Assembly (NCBI GenBank): GCA_020025575.1
Contig: JAHHRW010000008.1
Span: 1-64,000, forward strand
From: Oscillospiraceae bacterium
Lineage (GTDB): Bacteria; Bacillota; Clostridia; Oscillospirales; Oscillospiraceae
Direction of reading: 5' to 3'
Length of the DNA: 64,000 nt
Shown here: in pieces, positions 9,126 to 16,142 of the stretch
How positions within the stretch are numbered: position 1 is the stretch's first letter
Layout of the letters: every line of letters starts with the position of its first letter
Position numbers and translations under genes: made by a program
The notes under the pieces: model-generated
What the model saw: only the letters and a program-made list of their open reading frames with translations
Told to the model about the DNA's origin: nothing
Database searches by the model: none

Positions 9126-9324
9126 TATATGCCATTAGGCACCGGTTTATAGTAACCAACTTATAAAACAGAGCTTTTAACTCAATCAATAAGGCAACAG
9201 AAGTTGCCAACTGCTGTAAGCAGTTCTCGGCATTCGACCCGGCTGTCCGCATGGCCTTAGCTATATCTTTGATAAAATACAGCGGTCGTAATTTTGCTGT
9301 GGAAAGACCCTTTCCAGATGCGTT
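9126..9324 (-). ncRNA. Candidate structured RNA / leader upstream of the polyamine operon
   Basis: Just downstream of a consensus promoter the leftward transcript is full of short perfect hairpins: 9301-9315 (6-bp stem, 3-nt loop), 9279-9300 (5 bp), 9240-9249 (3 bp), 9209-9225 (AACTGC/GCAGTT, 5-nt loop), 9193-9208 (GGCAAC/GTTGCC, 4-nt loop, directly stacked on the previous one) and 9130-9141 (TGCC/GGCA). A 63-codon reading frame crosses it but lacks a ribosome binding site. The stretch from 8956 to 9125 shows no gene. The transcript could end at the hairpin before speA, giving an RNA of about 400 nt. Candidate known classes to test are the clostridial raiA motif and 6S RNA; I cannot confirm either from sequence alone. 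Confidence 0.5.
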
Positions 9325-9330
9325 AGGTAA

Positions 9331-9360
9331 ATTATAGCATGAATAAATTTAATTTGTCAA
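9331..9360 (-). promoter_or_regulatory. SigA-type promoter for the polyamine leader
   Basis: On the minus strand, TTGACA (9360-9355) and TATAAT (9336-9331) are separated by 18 nt. Both hexamers match the consensus exactly. The predicted start near 9324 gives a leader of about 440 nt before speA. Confidence 0.85.
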
Positions 9361-9420
9361 TAGGTGTTGCAATAATGTGAAACAAATAGAAAAAAAGAAT
9401 CTGCAATCGGAATATAAGAT

Positions 9421-9523
9421 GCCATAGTTGGCTTGCCGTGGCAAACCTGAAAGGCAGGTACTCCCCCATTTGCAATGGCACATGAACGCACTTTGGGTAA
9501 GGTGGCGCACCGCCACAGGGCGG
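9421..9523 (+). other. Tandem small hairpins, possible structured RNA or dispersed repeat
   Basis: About 100 nt contain a run of short stem-loops: GCCA/TGGC (9421-9432), TTGC/GCAA (9433-9444), ACCTG/CAGGT (9445-9459), CCATT/AATGG (9466-9478) and two overlapping options, GGTG/CACC (9501-9511) and CCGCC/GGCGG (9510-9523). An upstream ATG at 9475 is in frame with the ABC-F gene, but the intervening 71 codons look nothing like an ABC-F N-terminus. I treat this as non-coding leader of the ABC-F gene or a mobile intergenic repeat. From 9524 to 9632 I see no other clear element. Confidence 0.35.
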
Positions 9524-9632
9524 ATAATGATGGATTTTATGCCTACGGCGATTTCCATTTCTCTGCGGACTTAATCGAAAAGCCCACACCAACACAAGAC
9601 TCCAACCGCAAGTGGATACGCTATGCAAAATC

Positions 9633-9653
9633 CATATTCTATGATAGAATATG
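9633..9653. promoter_or_regulatory. Perfect palindrome upstream of the ABC-F gene
   Basis: CATATTCTA and TAGAATATG are exact complements around a 3-nt centre (TGA), ending 34 nt before the ABC-F start codon. The size and symmetry suit an operator for a dimeric repressor. It could also overlap a weak -10 element (TAGAAT). Confidence 0.45.
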
Positions 9654-9687
9654 TCGTAATCTATATTTGCAAAGCAAGGAGGCACCT

Positions 9688-11463
9688 ATGCTCTTATCTG
9701 TCGAACATCTTTGCATCGATTTTGGCATGCGACGATTATTGGATGATGTAAACTTTTATTTAGATAACGGGGATAAAACTGGTATTATTGGCATCAATGG
9801 CACGGGAAAATCCACATTTTTAAAGGTATTGGCAGGTGTTCTTGAATCAGATGCCGGAACCGTATTCCGCAATCCAAATATTCAAGTCAGCTACCTTTCC
9901 CAAAACCCTGTCATGCAGGACGATGTCACTGTTTTGGATCAGATTTTCCTGCACATGCCGTCAGATTTTCGTGAAATCAACGAATATGAGGCAAAAACCT
10001 CGTTAAACAAGCTTGGCATTGCGAATTTCAGCCAGTTGGTCGGAACCCTGTCAGGCGGACAACGCAAGCGTGTTGCCCTTGCCGCAGCCTTGATTCATCC
10101 GGCAAATGTGCTCATATTGGACGAGCCGACCAATCATCTGGATGCAGAAATGACTGCTTGGCTGGAAGATTGGCTGCGCAGATTTAAAGGCGGTCTTGTA
10201 ATGGTCACCCATGACAGATACTTTCTGGAACGGGTGGTTAACCACATTACAGAGTTATCTCAAGGGAAACTCTATCACTACGAGGCAAACTACTCCAAGT
10301 ATCTGGAGCAGAAAGCACAACGTCAGGAAATCGCAGAGGCCAGCGAGCGGAAACGCCAATCCATTCTTCGTGTGGAACGGGAGTGGATTATGCGCGGCTG
10401 CAAAGCCCGCACCACAAAATCCAAAGATCGGATTCAGCGCTATGAGGATCTTTTGAATCAGGATGCCCCAGAGTATGATGATACCGTACAACTGGCGGCA
10501 GCATCAAGCCGACTCGGGAAAAAGATTGTTGAACTAAACGAAATTTCCATATCCTTTGATGGCAGACCCATCATCAAGGATTTTTCCTATGTATTTTTGC
10601 GGAATGATCGAATTGGAATTGTAGGGCACAATGGTGCCGGCAAATCCACATTGCTCAACATGATTTCCGGCTTTTTACCACCAGACAGCGGCTCTGTTGA
10701 AATCGGTTCTACTGTAAAAATCGGCTACTTCACCCAAGAGGGCCGGAATTTAGACCTCAATCAGCGGGTATATGACTTTATTCACGACATTTCTGACGAA
10801 GTTCGAACCAATGAAGGTACCTTCACCGCAAAGCAGATGATGGAACGATTTATGTTTCCAAAAGAAATGCAGTCTGTTCCTATCGGCAAACTGTCCGGTG
10901 GTGAGCGTCGCAGGCTGTACCTGCTGTCTGTACTAATGGAGGCACCCAATTTGCTGCTGTTGGACGAACCCACAAACGATCTGGATATCATGACACTTTC
11001 CATCTTGGAAGATTATTTGCAAGGATTCCCCGGCCCCATTCTGACCGTATCTCATGATCGATTTTTCCTGGACAAACTGGCCGAATCCATTTGGGAAGTT
11101 CGCGGTGACGGCGAGGTGCTCCGCTATACCGGTAACTGGTCAGACTGGAAAATGAAACGCCAAGAGGCTACCAGTCCTGTCAAAACAGAAAAGCAGAAAC
11201 CAGCCGAGCGGCAGCGAACACAGACTCTGAAATTTTCCTACAAGGAGCAACGAGAGTTTGATACAATCGATCAGGATTTGGCCGATTTGGAGGAGCAGAT
11301 TTCCGTCTGCGTATCCGAACAGAATCTTTGCGGCAGCGACTATGTAAAACTCCAGGAACTTCAGGAAAAGCAAGCAGAACTTGAAAAGATGTTAGATGAA
11401 AAAACGGAACGCTGGATGTATCTAACCGATTTGAAAGAGAGAATTGATGCCCAAAAGAAATAA
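9688..11463 (+). CDS. ABC-F family ATPase, Uup-like
   Basis: Soluble ATPase with two ABC domains and no membrane segments, a class that acts on ribosomes (translation rescue or antibiotic protection). Domain 1 has Walker A GINGTGKST, signature LSGGQRKRVALAA and Walker B LILDEPTNHLD. A charged linker follows (about residues 235-290). Domain 2 has GHNGAGKST, LSGGERRRLYLLS and LLLDEPTNDLD. The C-terminal LKFSYKEQREFDTIDQDL plus coiled coil resembles the Uup C-terminal DNA/RNA-binding domain, and 591 residues fits Uup. I start it at the ATG at 9688 because AAGGAGG precedes it and the ABC homology begins at once. It is a single-gene unit ending in a strong terminator. A resistance role is possible, but the Uup tail argues for a housekeeping function. 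Confidence 0.88.
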   Translation: MLLSVEHLCIDFGMRRLLDDVNFYLDNGDKTGIIGINGTGKSTFLKVLAGVLESDAGTVFRNPNIQVSYLSQNPVMQDDVTVLDQIFLHMPSDFREINEYEAKTSLNKLGIANFSQLVGTLSGGQRKRVALAAALIHPANVLILDEPTNHLDAEMTAWLEDWLRRFKGGLVMVTHDRYFLERVVNHITELSQGKLYHYEANYSKYLEQKAQRQEIAEASERKRQSILRVEREWIMRGCKARTTKSKDRIQRYEDLLNQDAPEYDDTVQLAAASSRLGKKIVELNEISISFDGRPIIKDFSYVFLRNDRIGIVGHNGAGKSTLLNMISGFLPPDSGSVEIGSTVKIGYFTQEGRNLDLNQRVYDFIHDISDEVRTNEGTFTAKQMMERFMFPKEMQSVPIGKLSGGERRRLYLLSVLMEAPNLLLLDEPTNDLDIMTLSILEDYLQGFPGPILTVSHDRFFLDKLAESIWEVRGDGEVLRYTGNWSDWKMKRQEATSPVKTEKQKPAERQRTQTLKFSYKEQREFDTIDQDLADLEEQISVCVSEQNLCGSDYVKLQELQEKQAELEKMLDEKTERWMYLTDLKERIDAQKK

Positions 11464-11492
11464 TCAAATCTAATGGCATACAACTCATGAAA

Positions 11493-11529
11493 CAACGAGG
11501 CCTGGACCTTATAGGTCCATGCCTCGTTG
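11493..11529. terminator. Bidirectional terminator
   Basis: A long stem (CAACGAGGC and TGGACC paired with their complements, with small bulges, loop TTATA) is followed rightward by TTGTTTTGT and leftward by GTTGTTTCATG. It separates the convergent ABC-F and DUF3592-like genes. Confidence 0.85.
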
Positions 11530-11587
11530 TTTTGTAATCTTATTTTAAAAGCACTCCCACACATATATGTATCTGAAAAAATCAAAT

Positions 11588-12163
11588 TCACAACGACATC
11601 CATACAAGTTTGCATGCAACGCTGGCTAAAGAGACCCCACAGGCAAGGTAAAACAAGCCTACAAGCAACACCACAAAACCGCTTACTCGAACTCTCCTGT
11701 TTGCAATACAGACACGAGGATCATGGGGATCTATGTAGATTGTGTAGCTTTCTCCCGGAACCAGTTTTTTTAATAACCGTTTTGATTCCACCTGAGGACT
11801 TTCTTCTTGGTACTGCATTCCCTGCCACTCATAGCAAAACTTGGGGACACTGCTTGCCACGCCTCGGTATCCAGAATGTGTGATACACCCATCGTACTTT
11901 GCCTGAACCGGCTGTTTGCAGCGGACTGTCAGGCGTATCAAGCGCATAAAGCAAGATACCAGGATGATCCCCAAAACGGTACACAACGCCGCAGATTTCA
12001 CTTCATCAATATCAAAAAAGACTTCATTAAGCAGCCAAGTGCTTGCGCCAATAACAAAACTTAATACAAAGGAGAAGTGCAGCAGTTTACTGTAATTTTT
12101 GGCTTTCTTTCCGAACATGAGGAACCCTGCAACCCCAGACAGAATCGTTATAACAAAAAGCAT
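11588..12163 (-). CDS. DUF3592-like membrane protein
   Basis: A 191-residue protein of unknown function. Two or three hydrophobic segments lie in the first 85 residues (for example SFVLSFVIGASTWLL and ALCTVLGIILVSCFM). A soluble part follows with the pattern FCYEWQGMQYQEESP, GESYTIYIDPHDPRVCI, and the protein ends in a transmembrane helix (FVVLLVGLFYLACGVSL). The aromatic-rich strand followed by Y-I-D-P-(N/H)-(D/N)-P is typical of DUF3592 proteins, whose soluble domain sits between membrane segments. GGAGG seven bases before the ATG supports the start. It stands alone and is convergent with the ABC-F gene. Confidence 0.6.
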   Translation of the reverse strand: MLFVITILSGVAGFLMFGKKAKNYSKLLHFSFVLSFVIGASTWLLNEVFFDIDEVKSAALCTVLGIILVSCFMRLIRLTVRCKQPVQAKYDGCITHSGYRGVASSVPKFCYEWQGMQYQEESPQVESKRLLKKLVPGESYTIYIDPHDPRVCIANRRVRVSGFVVLLVGLFYLACGVSLASVACKLVWMSL

Positions 12164-12400
12164 TTTTTAACCTCCATACCAGGAACCTCAGTGAATGGTG
12201 AATCCAAACTCATTAGGCAAAATAACTTCCAGAATATACTAAAATGAAAAGCTTTTATTGTCTGATATTTTACCATAAAGCCTTAGTATTGTATATCCCC
12301 TTTTTATAAAACTTCCTTAGACAAATGATTCTGACAAATTTCCGTATAGCGTCAGATTAAATTCAATCTTAAATAATTCTAAATTCTTTGGATTCCGGTC
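12164..12400. other. AT-rich divergent intergenic region
   Basis: This stretch between two divergent membrane-protein genes is AT-rich and contains no reading frame of note, hairpin or recognisable RNA. It presumably holds the leftward promoter of the DUF3592-like gene, but no convincing -35/-10 pair stands out. Confidence 0.4.
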
Positions 12401-12429
12401 TTGGGTTGATTGCTATTTTATGTTACAAT
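12401..12429 (+). promoter_or_regulatory. Putative promoter of the yccF-like gene
   Basis: TTGGGT and TACAAT are separated by 17 nt, 60 nt before the start codon. The -35 is a modest match, the -10 a good one. Confidence 0.45.
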
Positions 12430-12488
12430 TGCCATGTATAATTTAGCATGAATAGCATTCACGTTTTACAGACAGGAGGTGCAAAAAT

Positions 12489-12854
12489 ATGGGTTGTTTT
12501 GGAAATGCGATTTGGTTTATTTGCTGCGGTTTTTGGCAGGGACTCTCTTGGGCAGTTGCCGGAATCTTATGGAGCATCACAATTATCGGCATTCCGATCG
12601 GTCGTCAGTGTTTCAAGCTGGCATCCCTGGCTTTTTTCCCATTTGGAAAAGAGATTCGATACGGTGGCAACACTTTTTCCTTGATTGCAAATATCTTTTG
12701 GATGCTTTTCAGTGGCATTCCTCTAGCAATTGCAGCGCTTGTAAACGGTCTGCTGCTATGCTGCACAATCATCGGCATTCCCTTTGGATTGCAGTGTTTC
12801 AAAATTGCTAAGCTGGCTTTGTCTCCATTCGGCGCATCCATTATATACTGCTAA
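12489..12854 (+). CDS. yccF: YccF-domain inner membrane protein
   Basis: A 121-residue membrane protein with two copies of the YccF (DUF307) unit: each has a hydrophobic helix followed by a TIIGIPIGRQCFKLASLAFFPFG-type motif, here ITIIGIPIGRQCFKL then FFPFGKEI in the first half and CTIIGIPFGLQCFKI then LSPFG in the second. The function of the family is unknown. AGGAGGTG eight bases upstream fixes the start. It is monocistronic with its own promoter and terminator. Confidence 0.85.
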   Translation: MGCFGNAIWFICCGFWQGLSWAVAGILWSITIIGIPIGRQCFKLASLAFFPFGKEIRYGGNTFSLIANIFWMLFSGIPLAIAALVNGLLLCCTIIGIPFGLQCFKIAKLALSPFGASIIYC

Positions 12855-12868
12855 ATTCATATTCCGAC

Positions 12869-12899
12869 AAGAGGGCTGTCCATCCTTGGCAGCCCTCTT
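12869..12899 (+). terminator. Terminator after yccF
   Basis: A perfect 10-bp stem (AAGAGGGCTG and complement) with an 11-nt loop, followed by TGTTCATTC. The T tract is broken. Confidence 0.65.
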
Positions 12900-12937
12900 G
12901 TTCATTCAGAGAAGGCGCACGCAGTGCCACAAAATAA

Positions 12938-12966
12938 TTGAGATTTGAATTTGTTTATGCTATACT
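12938..12966 (+). promoter_or_regulatory. SigA-type promoter of the YitT gene
   Basis: TTGAGA and TATACT are separated by 17 nt, upstream of the YitT-family gene, giving a leader of about 80 nt. Confidence 0.65.
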
Positions 12967-13055
12967 TATGGGTATGGAAATATAAGTAGAATCGCGATAT
13001 AGATACGATATTGTAAAAGAATTTCCCAAAACTTTATAATGTAACGAGGAATACT

Positions 13056-13907
13056 ATGAAAAACCATTCACAGAAGATCAAAGATTTTTTAATGATTACA
13101 TTGGGAACTGTTATCATTGCAGCTGCCGTGTATTTCTTCATGATCCCCAGTCATGTTTCGGTTGGCAGCATTTCCGGTCTTGCCATCATTCTAACCAATT
13201 TTATACCACTTCCCATTTCTGCCATTACAATGGGTATGAATGTGTTTCTTTTGATTCTGGGTTTCCTGACGATTGGCAAAGAATTTGGTGTCAAGACTGT
13301 TTACACCTCTATCCTATTGCCCACCACGCTTGCTATCCTTGAAAAGGTCTTTCCAAATAACGTTTCTATCATGGGCGATCCGTTTTTGGACATGATTTGC
13401 TATATTTTCATCGTGAGTGTGGGCCTTGCTATTTTGTTCAACCGAAATGCGTCTTCCGGCGGTCTGGACATTGTGGCAAAAATTCTGAACAAGTATATGC
13501 GAATGGAACTGGGCAAAGCCATGTCCCTTTCCGGAATGATTGTGGCTCTTTCCTCTGCCCTTGTTTATGATAAAAAGATCGTTGTGCTCAGTCTTCTGGG
13601 AACCTACCTCAACGGTATCGTGGTCGATCAGTTTATCTTCGGTTTCAACATCAAGAAAAGAGTCTGTATTATTTCCGAAAAAGAAGATGAAATCAGAGAA
13701 TTTATTGTCAGTGAACTTCACAGTGGTGCTACTGTTTACGAAGTTATGGGTGCATATAATATGGAGCCCCGAAAAGAGGTCATCACAATCGTGGATAAAA
13801 ATGAGTACCTGAAACTGATTACATTTATTGAAAAGACAGACAGCAATGCCTTTGTAACGATTTACGATGTAAACAAAATCATCTATCAACCGAAAAATTT
13901 AAGATAA
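13056..13907 (+). CDS. YitT family membrane protein (DUF161 plus DUF2179)
   Basis: A 283-residue integral membrane protein. The first ~200 residues contain five to six hydrophobic segments with the YitT/UPF0750 motifs ITLGTVIIAAAVYFFMIPS, GSISGLAIIL and RNASSGGLDIVAKIL. The C-terminal ~85 residues form the cytosolic DUF2179 domain (KRVCIISEKEDEIREFI and HSGATVYEVMGAY, ending in a VFVTIYDV-like strand). The family is widespread in Firmicutes; transport is presumed but the substrate is unknown. The start has an ACGAGGA ribosome binding site. It is transcribed alone between its promoter and a bidirectional terminator. Confidence 0.88.
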   Translation: MKNHSQKIKDFLMITLGTVIIAAAVYFFMIPSHVSVGSISGLAIILTNFIPLPISAITMGMNVFLLILGFLTIGKEFGVKTVYTSILLPTTLAILEKVFPNNVSIMGDPFLDMICYIFIVSVGLAILFNRNASSGGLDIVAKILNKYMRMELGKAMSLSGMIVALSSALVYDKKIVVLSLLGTYLNGIVVDQFIFGFNIKKRVCIISEKEDEIREFIVSELHSGATVYEVMGAYNMEPRKEVITIVDKNEYLKLITFIEKTDSNAFVTIYDVNKIIYQPKNLR

Positions 13908-13921
13908 TAACATTAACCAGA

Positions 13922-13960
13922 AAAAAGCAGGTATTGACAAACCGTCAATACCTGCTTTTT
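13922..13960. terminator. Bidirectional terminator
   Basis: AAAAAGCAGGTATTGAC and its exact complement form a 17-bp stem with a 5-nt loop. The terminal A and T runs make it work in both directions, ending the YitT gene and the leftward RsiV-like gene. Confidence 0.92.
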
Positions 13961-13971
13961 GAATAAACACC

Positions 13972-14874
13972 TTATTTTATTGAATTGATATTCTTAAATT
14001 CATCCTTTAAAATATCCTGAATATCATCCAATGCAATGACAAATTCCGGATTACCCATGTACCCGGGGGCAACCTCGTACTTGTCAAAAGGAATCACCAG
14101 ATCGCCGTTTTCATTAAAATAGAAATTGTGTTCATCCCCTACATAAGCGCAATCATGTCCAATCTCAGCATCATCCGCAAAATATACCAGGGACTCATCT
14201 TTTTCCATTCTTTCATGCATCTGCACTTTGATCTGATCCGTTAAAGTCTGATTAAAATCCTCAGTGTTAAACAAATCTGCTAACTTTACAATGTTTCCCG
14301 TGGCCCTGTCTATATGATAATACTCGAAATATTGATTACTGCTGCCAGAAATCAGTTGTATAGATAGCCGCAGGGTGAACCAGCGCTGTGTATTCGTTTG
14401 GACATCATAATCCACATAAATGGAGCCATGCCCCTGTTTCCCAAATTCTTCCAGATCATTATAAAACTGTTCCAGCAATTTTTGCGTCAGCTTGTCCACG
14501 TCGTCATTGATATAGTCTGCTGCGCTGGTGTTATCTTCATCCGATATACTCGGAACATTGATATTCATTTCATGTGTCGGGTCAGCGTAGAAGTAGTTTC
14601 GAATGGTAACAACACGAATCAAATCCCCAATGACTGGAATTTTTTCCACGGACTGGGCATATACAACGCTTACGTTCGGCATGATAAAGATCAAGGCAAA
14701 AACCACACAGGCCGCCGCAGCCGCAATCCGCTGCAGTAATACAGGCCTTTTCTGTTTTGATCCCTTTGTTGGTAACGCAGAAAGGGTCGTTTCCATCCTT
14801 TTTTGGACATGATCAGGCATTTTGATTTTTTCCTCTGCCGCCATTTGACGTATTTTTTTATCAAACTCATTCAT
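13972..14874 (-). CDS. RsiV-like anti-sigma factor (DUF3298)
   Basis: Membrane anti-sigma factor predicted to hold the co-encoded ECF sigma factor. Residues 1-45 are a charged cytoplasmic segment (MNEFDKKIRQMAAEEKIKMP), followed by one transmembrane helix (about 48-70, RIAAAAACVVFALIFIMPNV). A large extracellular domain follows with DUF3298 features: YFEYYHIDRATGNIVKLADL, NFYFNENGDLVIPFDKYEVA and the ending GYMGNPEFVIAL. In Bacillus, Enterococcus and Clostridioides, RsiV of this architecture binds lysozyme directly and is then cleaved to release SigV. Its start codon overlaps the sigma stop by one base (TGATG), implying coupled translation. It is the last gene of a four-gene operon and ends at a strong terminator. 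Lysozyme as ligand is inferred from family and context. Confidence 0.82.
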   Translation of the reverse strand: MNEFDKKIRQMAAEEKIKMPDHVQKRMETTLSALPTKGSKQKRPVLLQRIAAAAACVVFALIFIMPNVSVVYAQSVEKIPVIGDLIRVVTIRNYFYADPTHEMNINVPSISDEDNTSAADYINDDVDKLTQKLLEQFYNDLEEFGKQGHGSIYVDYDVQTNTQRWFTLRLSIQLISGSSNQYFEYYHIDRATGNIVKLADLFNTEDFNQTLTDQIKVQMHERMEKDESLVYFADDAEIGHDCAYVGDEHNFYFNENGDLVIPFDKYEVAPGYMGNPEFVIALDDIQDILKDEFKNINSIK

Positions 14875-15362
14875 CAGAAAAAATCCTCCTTATTTAAAGA
14901 TTTTTTAAGCATTGATCTTGCTCTTGAAAGCTGCTTTTTAACAGCGATAACAGATCCTCCCGTTATTTTTGATATTTCGACAATGGATAGATTCTCATAG
15001 TAGAATAAATATACAACTGTACGGTATGGCTGATTTAATCGCTCTATCGCATCCCTTAGCACTAATTTGGTGGATATGTCAGGATGAGAGGCATCATCCT
15101 CAAGATGATACTGTTCATCTATGCTCACCGTTGCAGTGCTGCTGCGAAGAATTTCCAAACAAGTATTATGCACGATTTTAAGCAGCCAAGGCCTGAAGGA
15201 ACGGGGATTCTTAAGCTGAGATAAATTGCTATAGGCTTTCATAACAGATTCGCTGATTGCATCTGCTGCATCCTGATCATTGCGCAGAATCGAGAATGCC
15301 AGAGCATACATCGCATCCTGATAAAGCCTTATCTTCTCGCAGAATTCATCACATAATATCAC
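14874..15362 (-). CDS. ECF RNA polymerase sigma factor, SigV-like
   Basis: A 162-residue extracytoplasmic-function sigma factor. Region 2 is visible in YALAFSILRNDQDAADAISE and RSFRPWLLKIVHNTCLEIL. Region 4 is RDAIERLNQPYRTVVYLFYY followed by the helix-turn-helix LSIVEISKITGGSVIAVKKQ, with RARSMLKKSL at the end. It starts at a GTG at 15362 with AAGGAAGG seven bases upstream, only 3 nt after the SGNH lipoprotein stop and 1 nt overlapping the anti-sigma gene. It probably transcribes its own operon; a weak ECF-like pair (TGAAAA, 18 nt, TGTC) lies upstream of the acyltransferase gene. SigV-like is the best guess because of the DUF3298 partner. Confidence 0.85.
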   Translation of the reverse strand: MILCDEFCEKIRLYQDAMYALAFSILRNDQDAADAISESVMKAYSNLSQLKNPRSFRPWLLKIVHNTCLEILRSSTATVSIDEQYHLEDDASHPDISTKLVLRDAIERLNQPYRTVVYLFYYENLSIVEISKITGGSVIAVKKQLSRARSMLKKSLNKEDFF

Positions 15363-15365
15363 AAA

Positions 15366-16130
15366 TTATCCTTCCTTTATCAACTGGGCAGACTGCGTTT
15401 CAATCCACTCTCCCCATTGCATATAGTGCTTTGCATATAGATGAACCCCATCAGATGTATATTCCTCTGAAAGAGCGCCATTTACATTGTCAAATTCCGA
15501 ATTTACATCCAGATAAAAAATATGTTTTCCATCGGCCAGTTTGGAAATTCTCCCATTAAAGGCATCAATCGCTGTATTTGTAATATAGGGATGGGCGTTA
15601 GATTTTTCTTCTGTAACATGTAGATTGGCCTGAACAAAGAGTTTTGCATTTGGCTGCATCTGGCATATGGAATCCACCAAATCACTGTATGCAGAAATGG
15701 TCTGATCCAAGTCGTAACCCAATTCATTGATCCCGACCATGAGATATATCTTACCATAAGATTTGTTTGACAGCAATTCTGTTAAGGTGAGTTTTCCCAC
15801 ATTCGGGACTGAGATCGCATTATCATGGATGTTATAGACGCTCATTCCTACACTTGTAAAGAAATCTGCATCAACCCCAGAATACTCCAGTAGTCCTACC
15901 GTTCTGGAGTCGCCGATAAACAAAGCATCCTCTAGATCGACCGTCTCTTGAACCACGGTAGTCTCGATTGAAGCGCTCTGCGTGGGGTTTGCAGAATCTG
16001 TTGTTATCTGTATGGACTGCGTCGGCAGAGTGCCTTGTGTTTCCTGACTCGATTGCCTGCATCCGACAAAAGAAGATGCCACAAGAAGGGCTAGCGCAGT
16101 AGATAATGCATTCTTAATCATTTTTTTCAT
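15366..16130 (-). CDS. SGNH/GDSL hydrolase lipoprotein
   Basis: A 254-residue secreted, lipid-anchored esterase or acyltransferase. It has a lysine-rich N-terminus, a hydrophobic core and a lipobox (LVASSFVGC, Cys near residue 24), then a Thr/Ser/Gln-rich linker. The catalytic domain has the serine motif LFIGDSRTVGLLEY, the block III segment YLMVGINELGYD and the terminal catalytic pair in TSDGVHLYAKHY (Asp and His). It follows the membrane acyltransferase by 12 nt. Such MBOAT/SGNH pairs (PatA/PatB, AlgI/AlgJ or AlgX, DltB/DltD-like) O-acetylate extracellular polymers, the MBOAT exporting the acyl group and the SGNH protein transferring it. Peptidoglycan is the likely target given the lysozyme-sensing regulators downstream. 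Confidence 0.85.
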   Translation of the reverse strand: MKKMIKNALSTALALLVASSFVGCRQSSQETQGTLPTQSIQITTDSANPTQSASIETTVVQETVDLEDALFIGDSRTVGLLEYSGVDADFFTSVGMSVYNIHDNAISVPNVGKLTLTELLSNKSYGKIYLMVGINELGYDLDQTISAYSDLVDSICQMQPNAKLFVQANLHVTEEKSNAHPYITNTAIDAFNGRISKLADGKHIFYLDVNSEFDNVNGALSEEYTSDGVHLYAKHYMQWGEWIETQSAQLIKEG

Positions 16131-16142
16131 AATCGGAACTCC

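Noticed and set aside
9061..9252. A 63-codon leftward reading frame in the polyamine leader
   Set aside because: It has no ribosome binding site, crosses several perfect hairpins, and fits better as part of a structured RNA.
9441..9465. Resemblance to the c-di-GMP-I riboswitch core (GCAAACC-GAAA-like stem)
   Set aside because: The required following ACGCAAAGC segment and the second helix with its tetraloop receptor partner are missing.
9475..9687. N-terminal extension of the ABC-F protein from the ATG at 9475
   Set aside because: No ribosome binding site, no ABC-F homology, and it would cross the hairpin cluster and palindrome; the ATG at 9688 has AAGGAGG.
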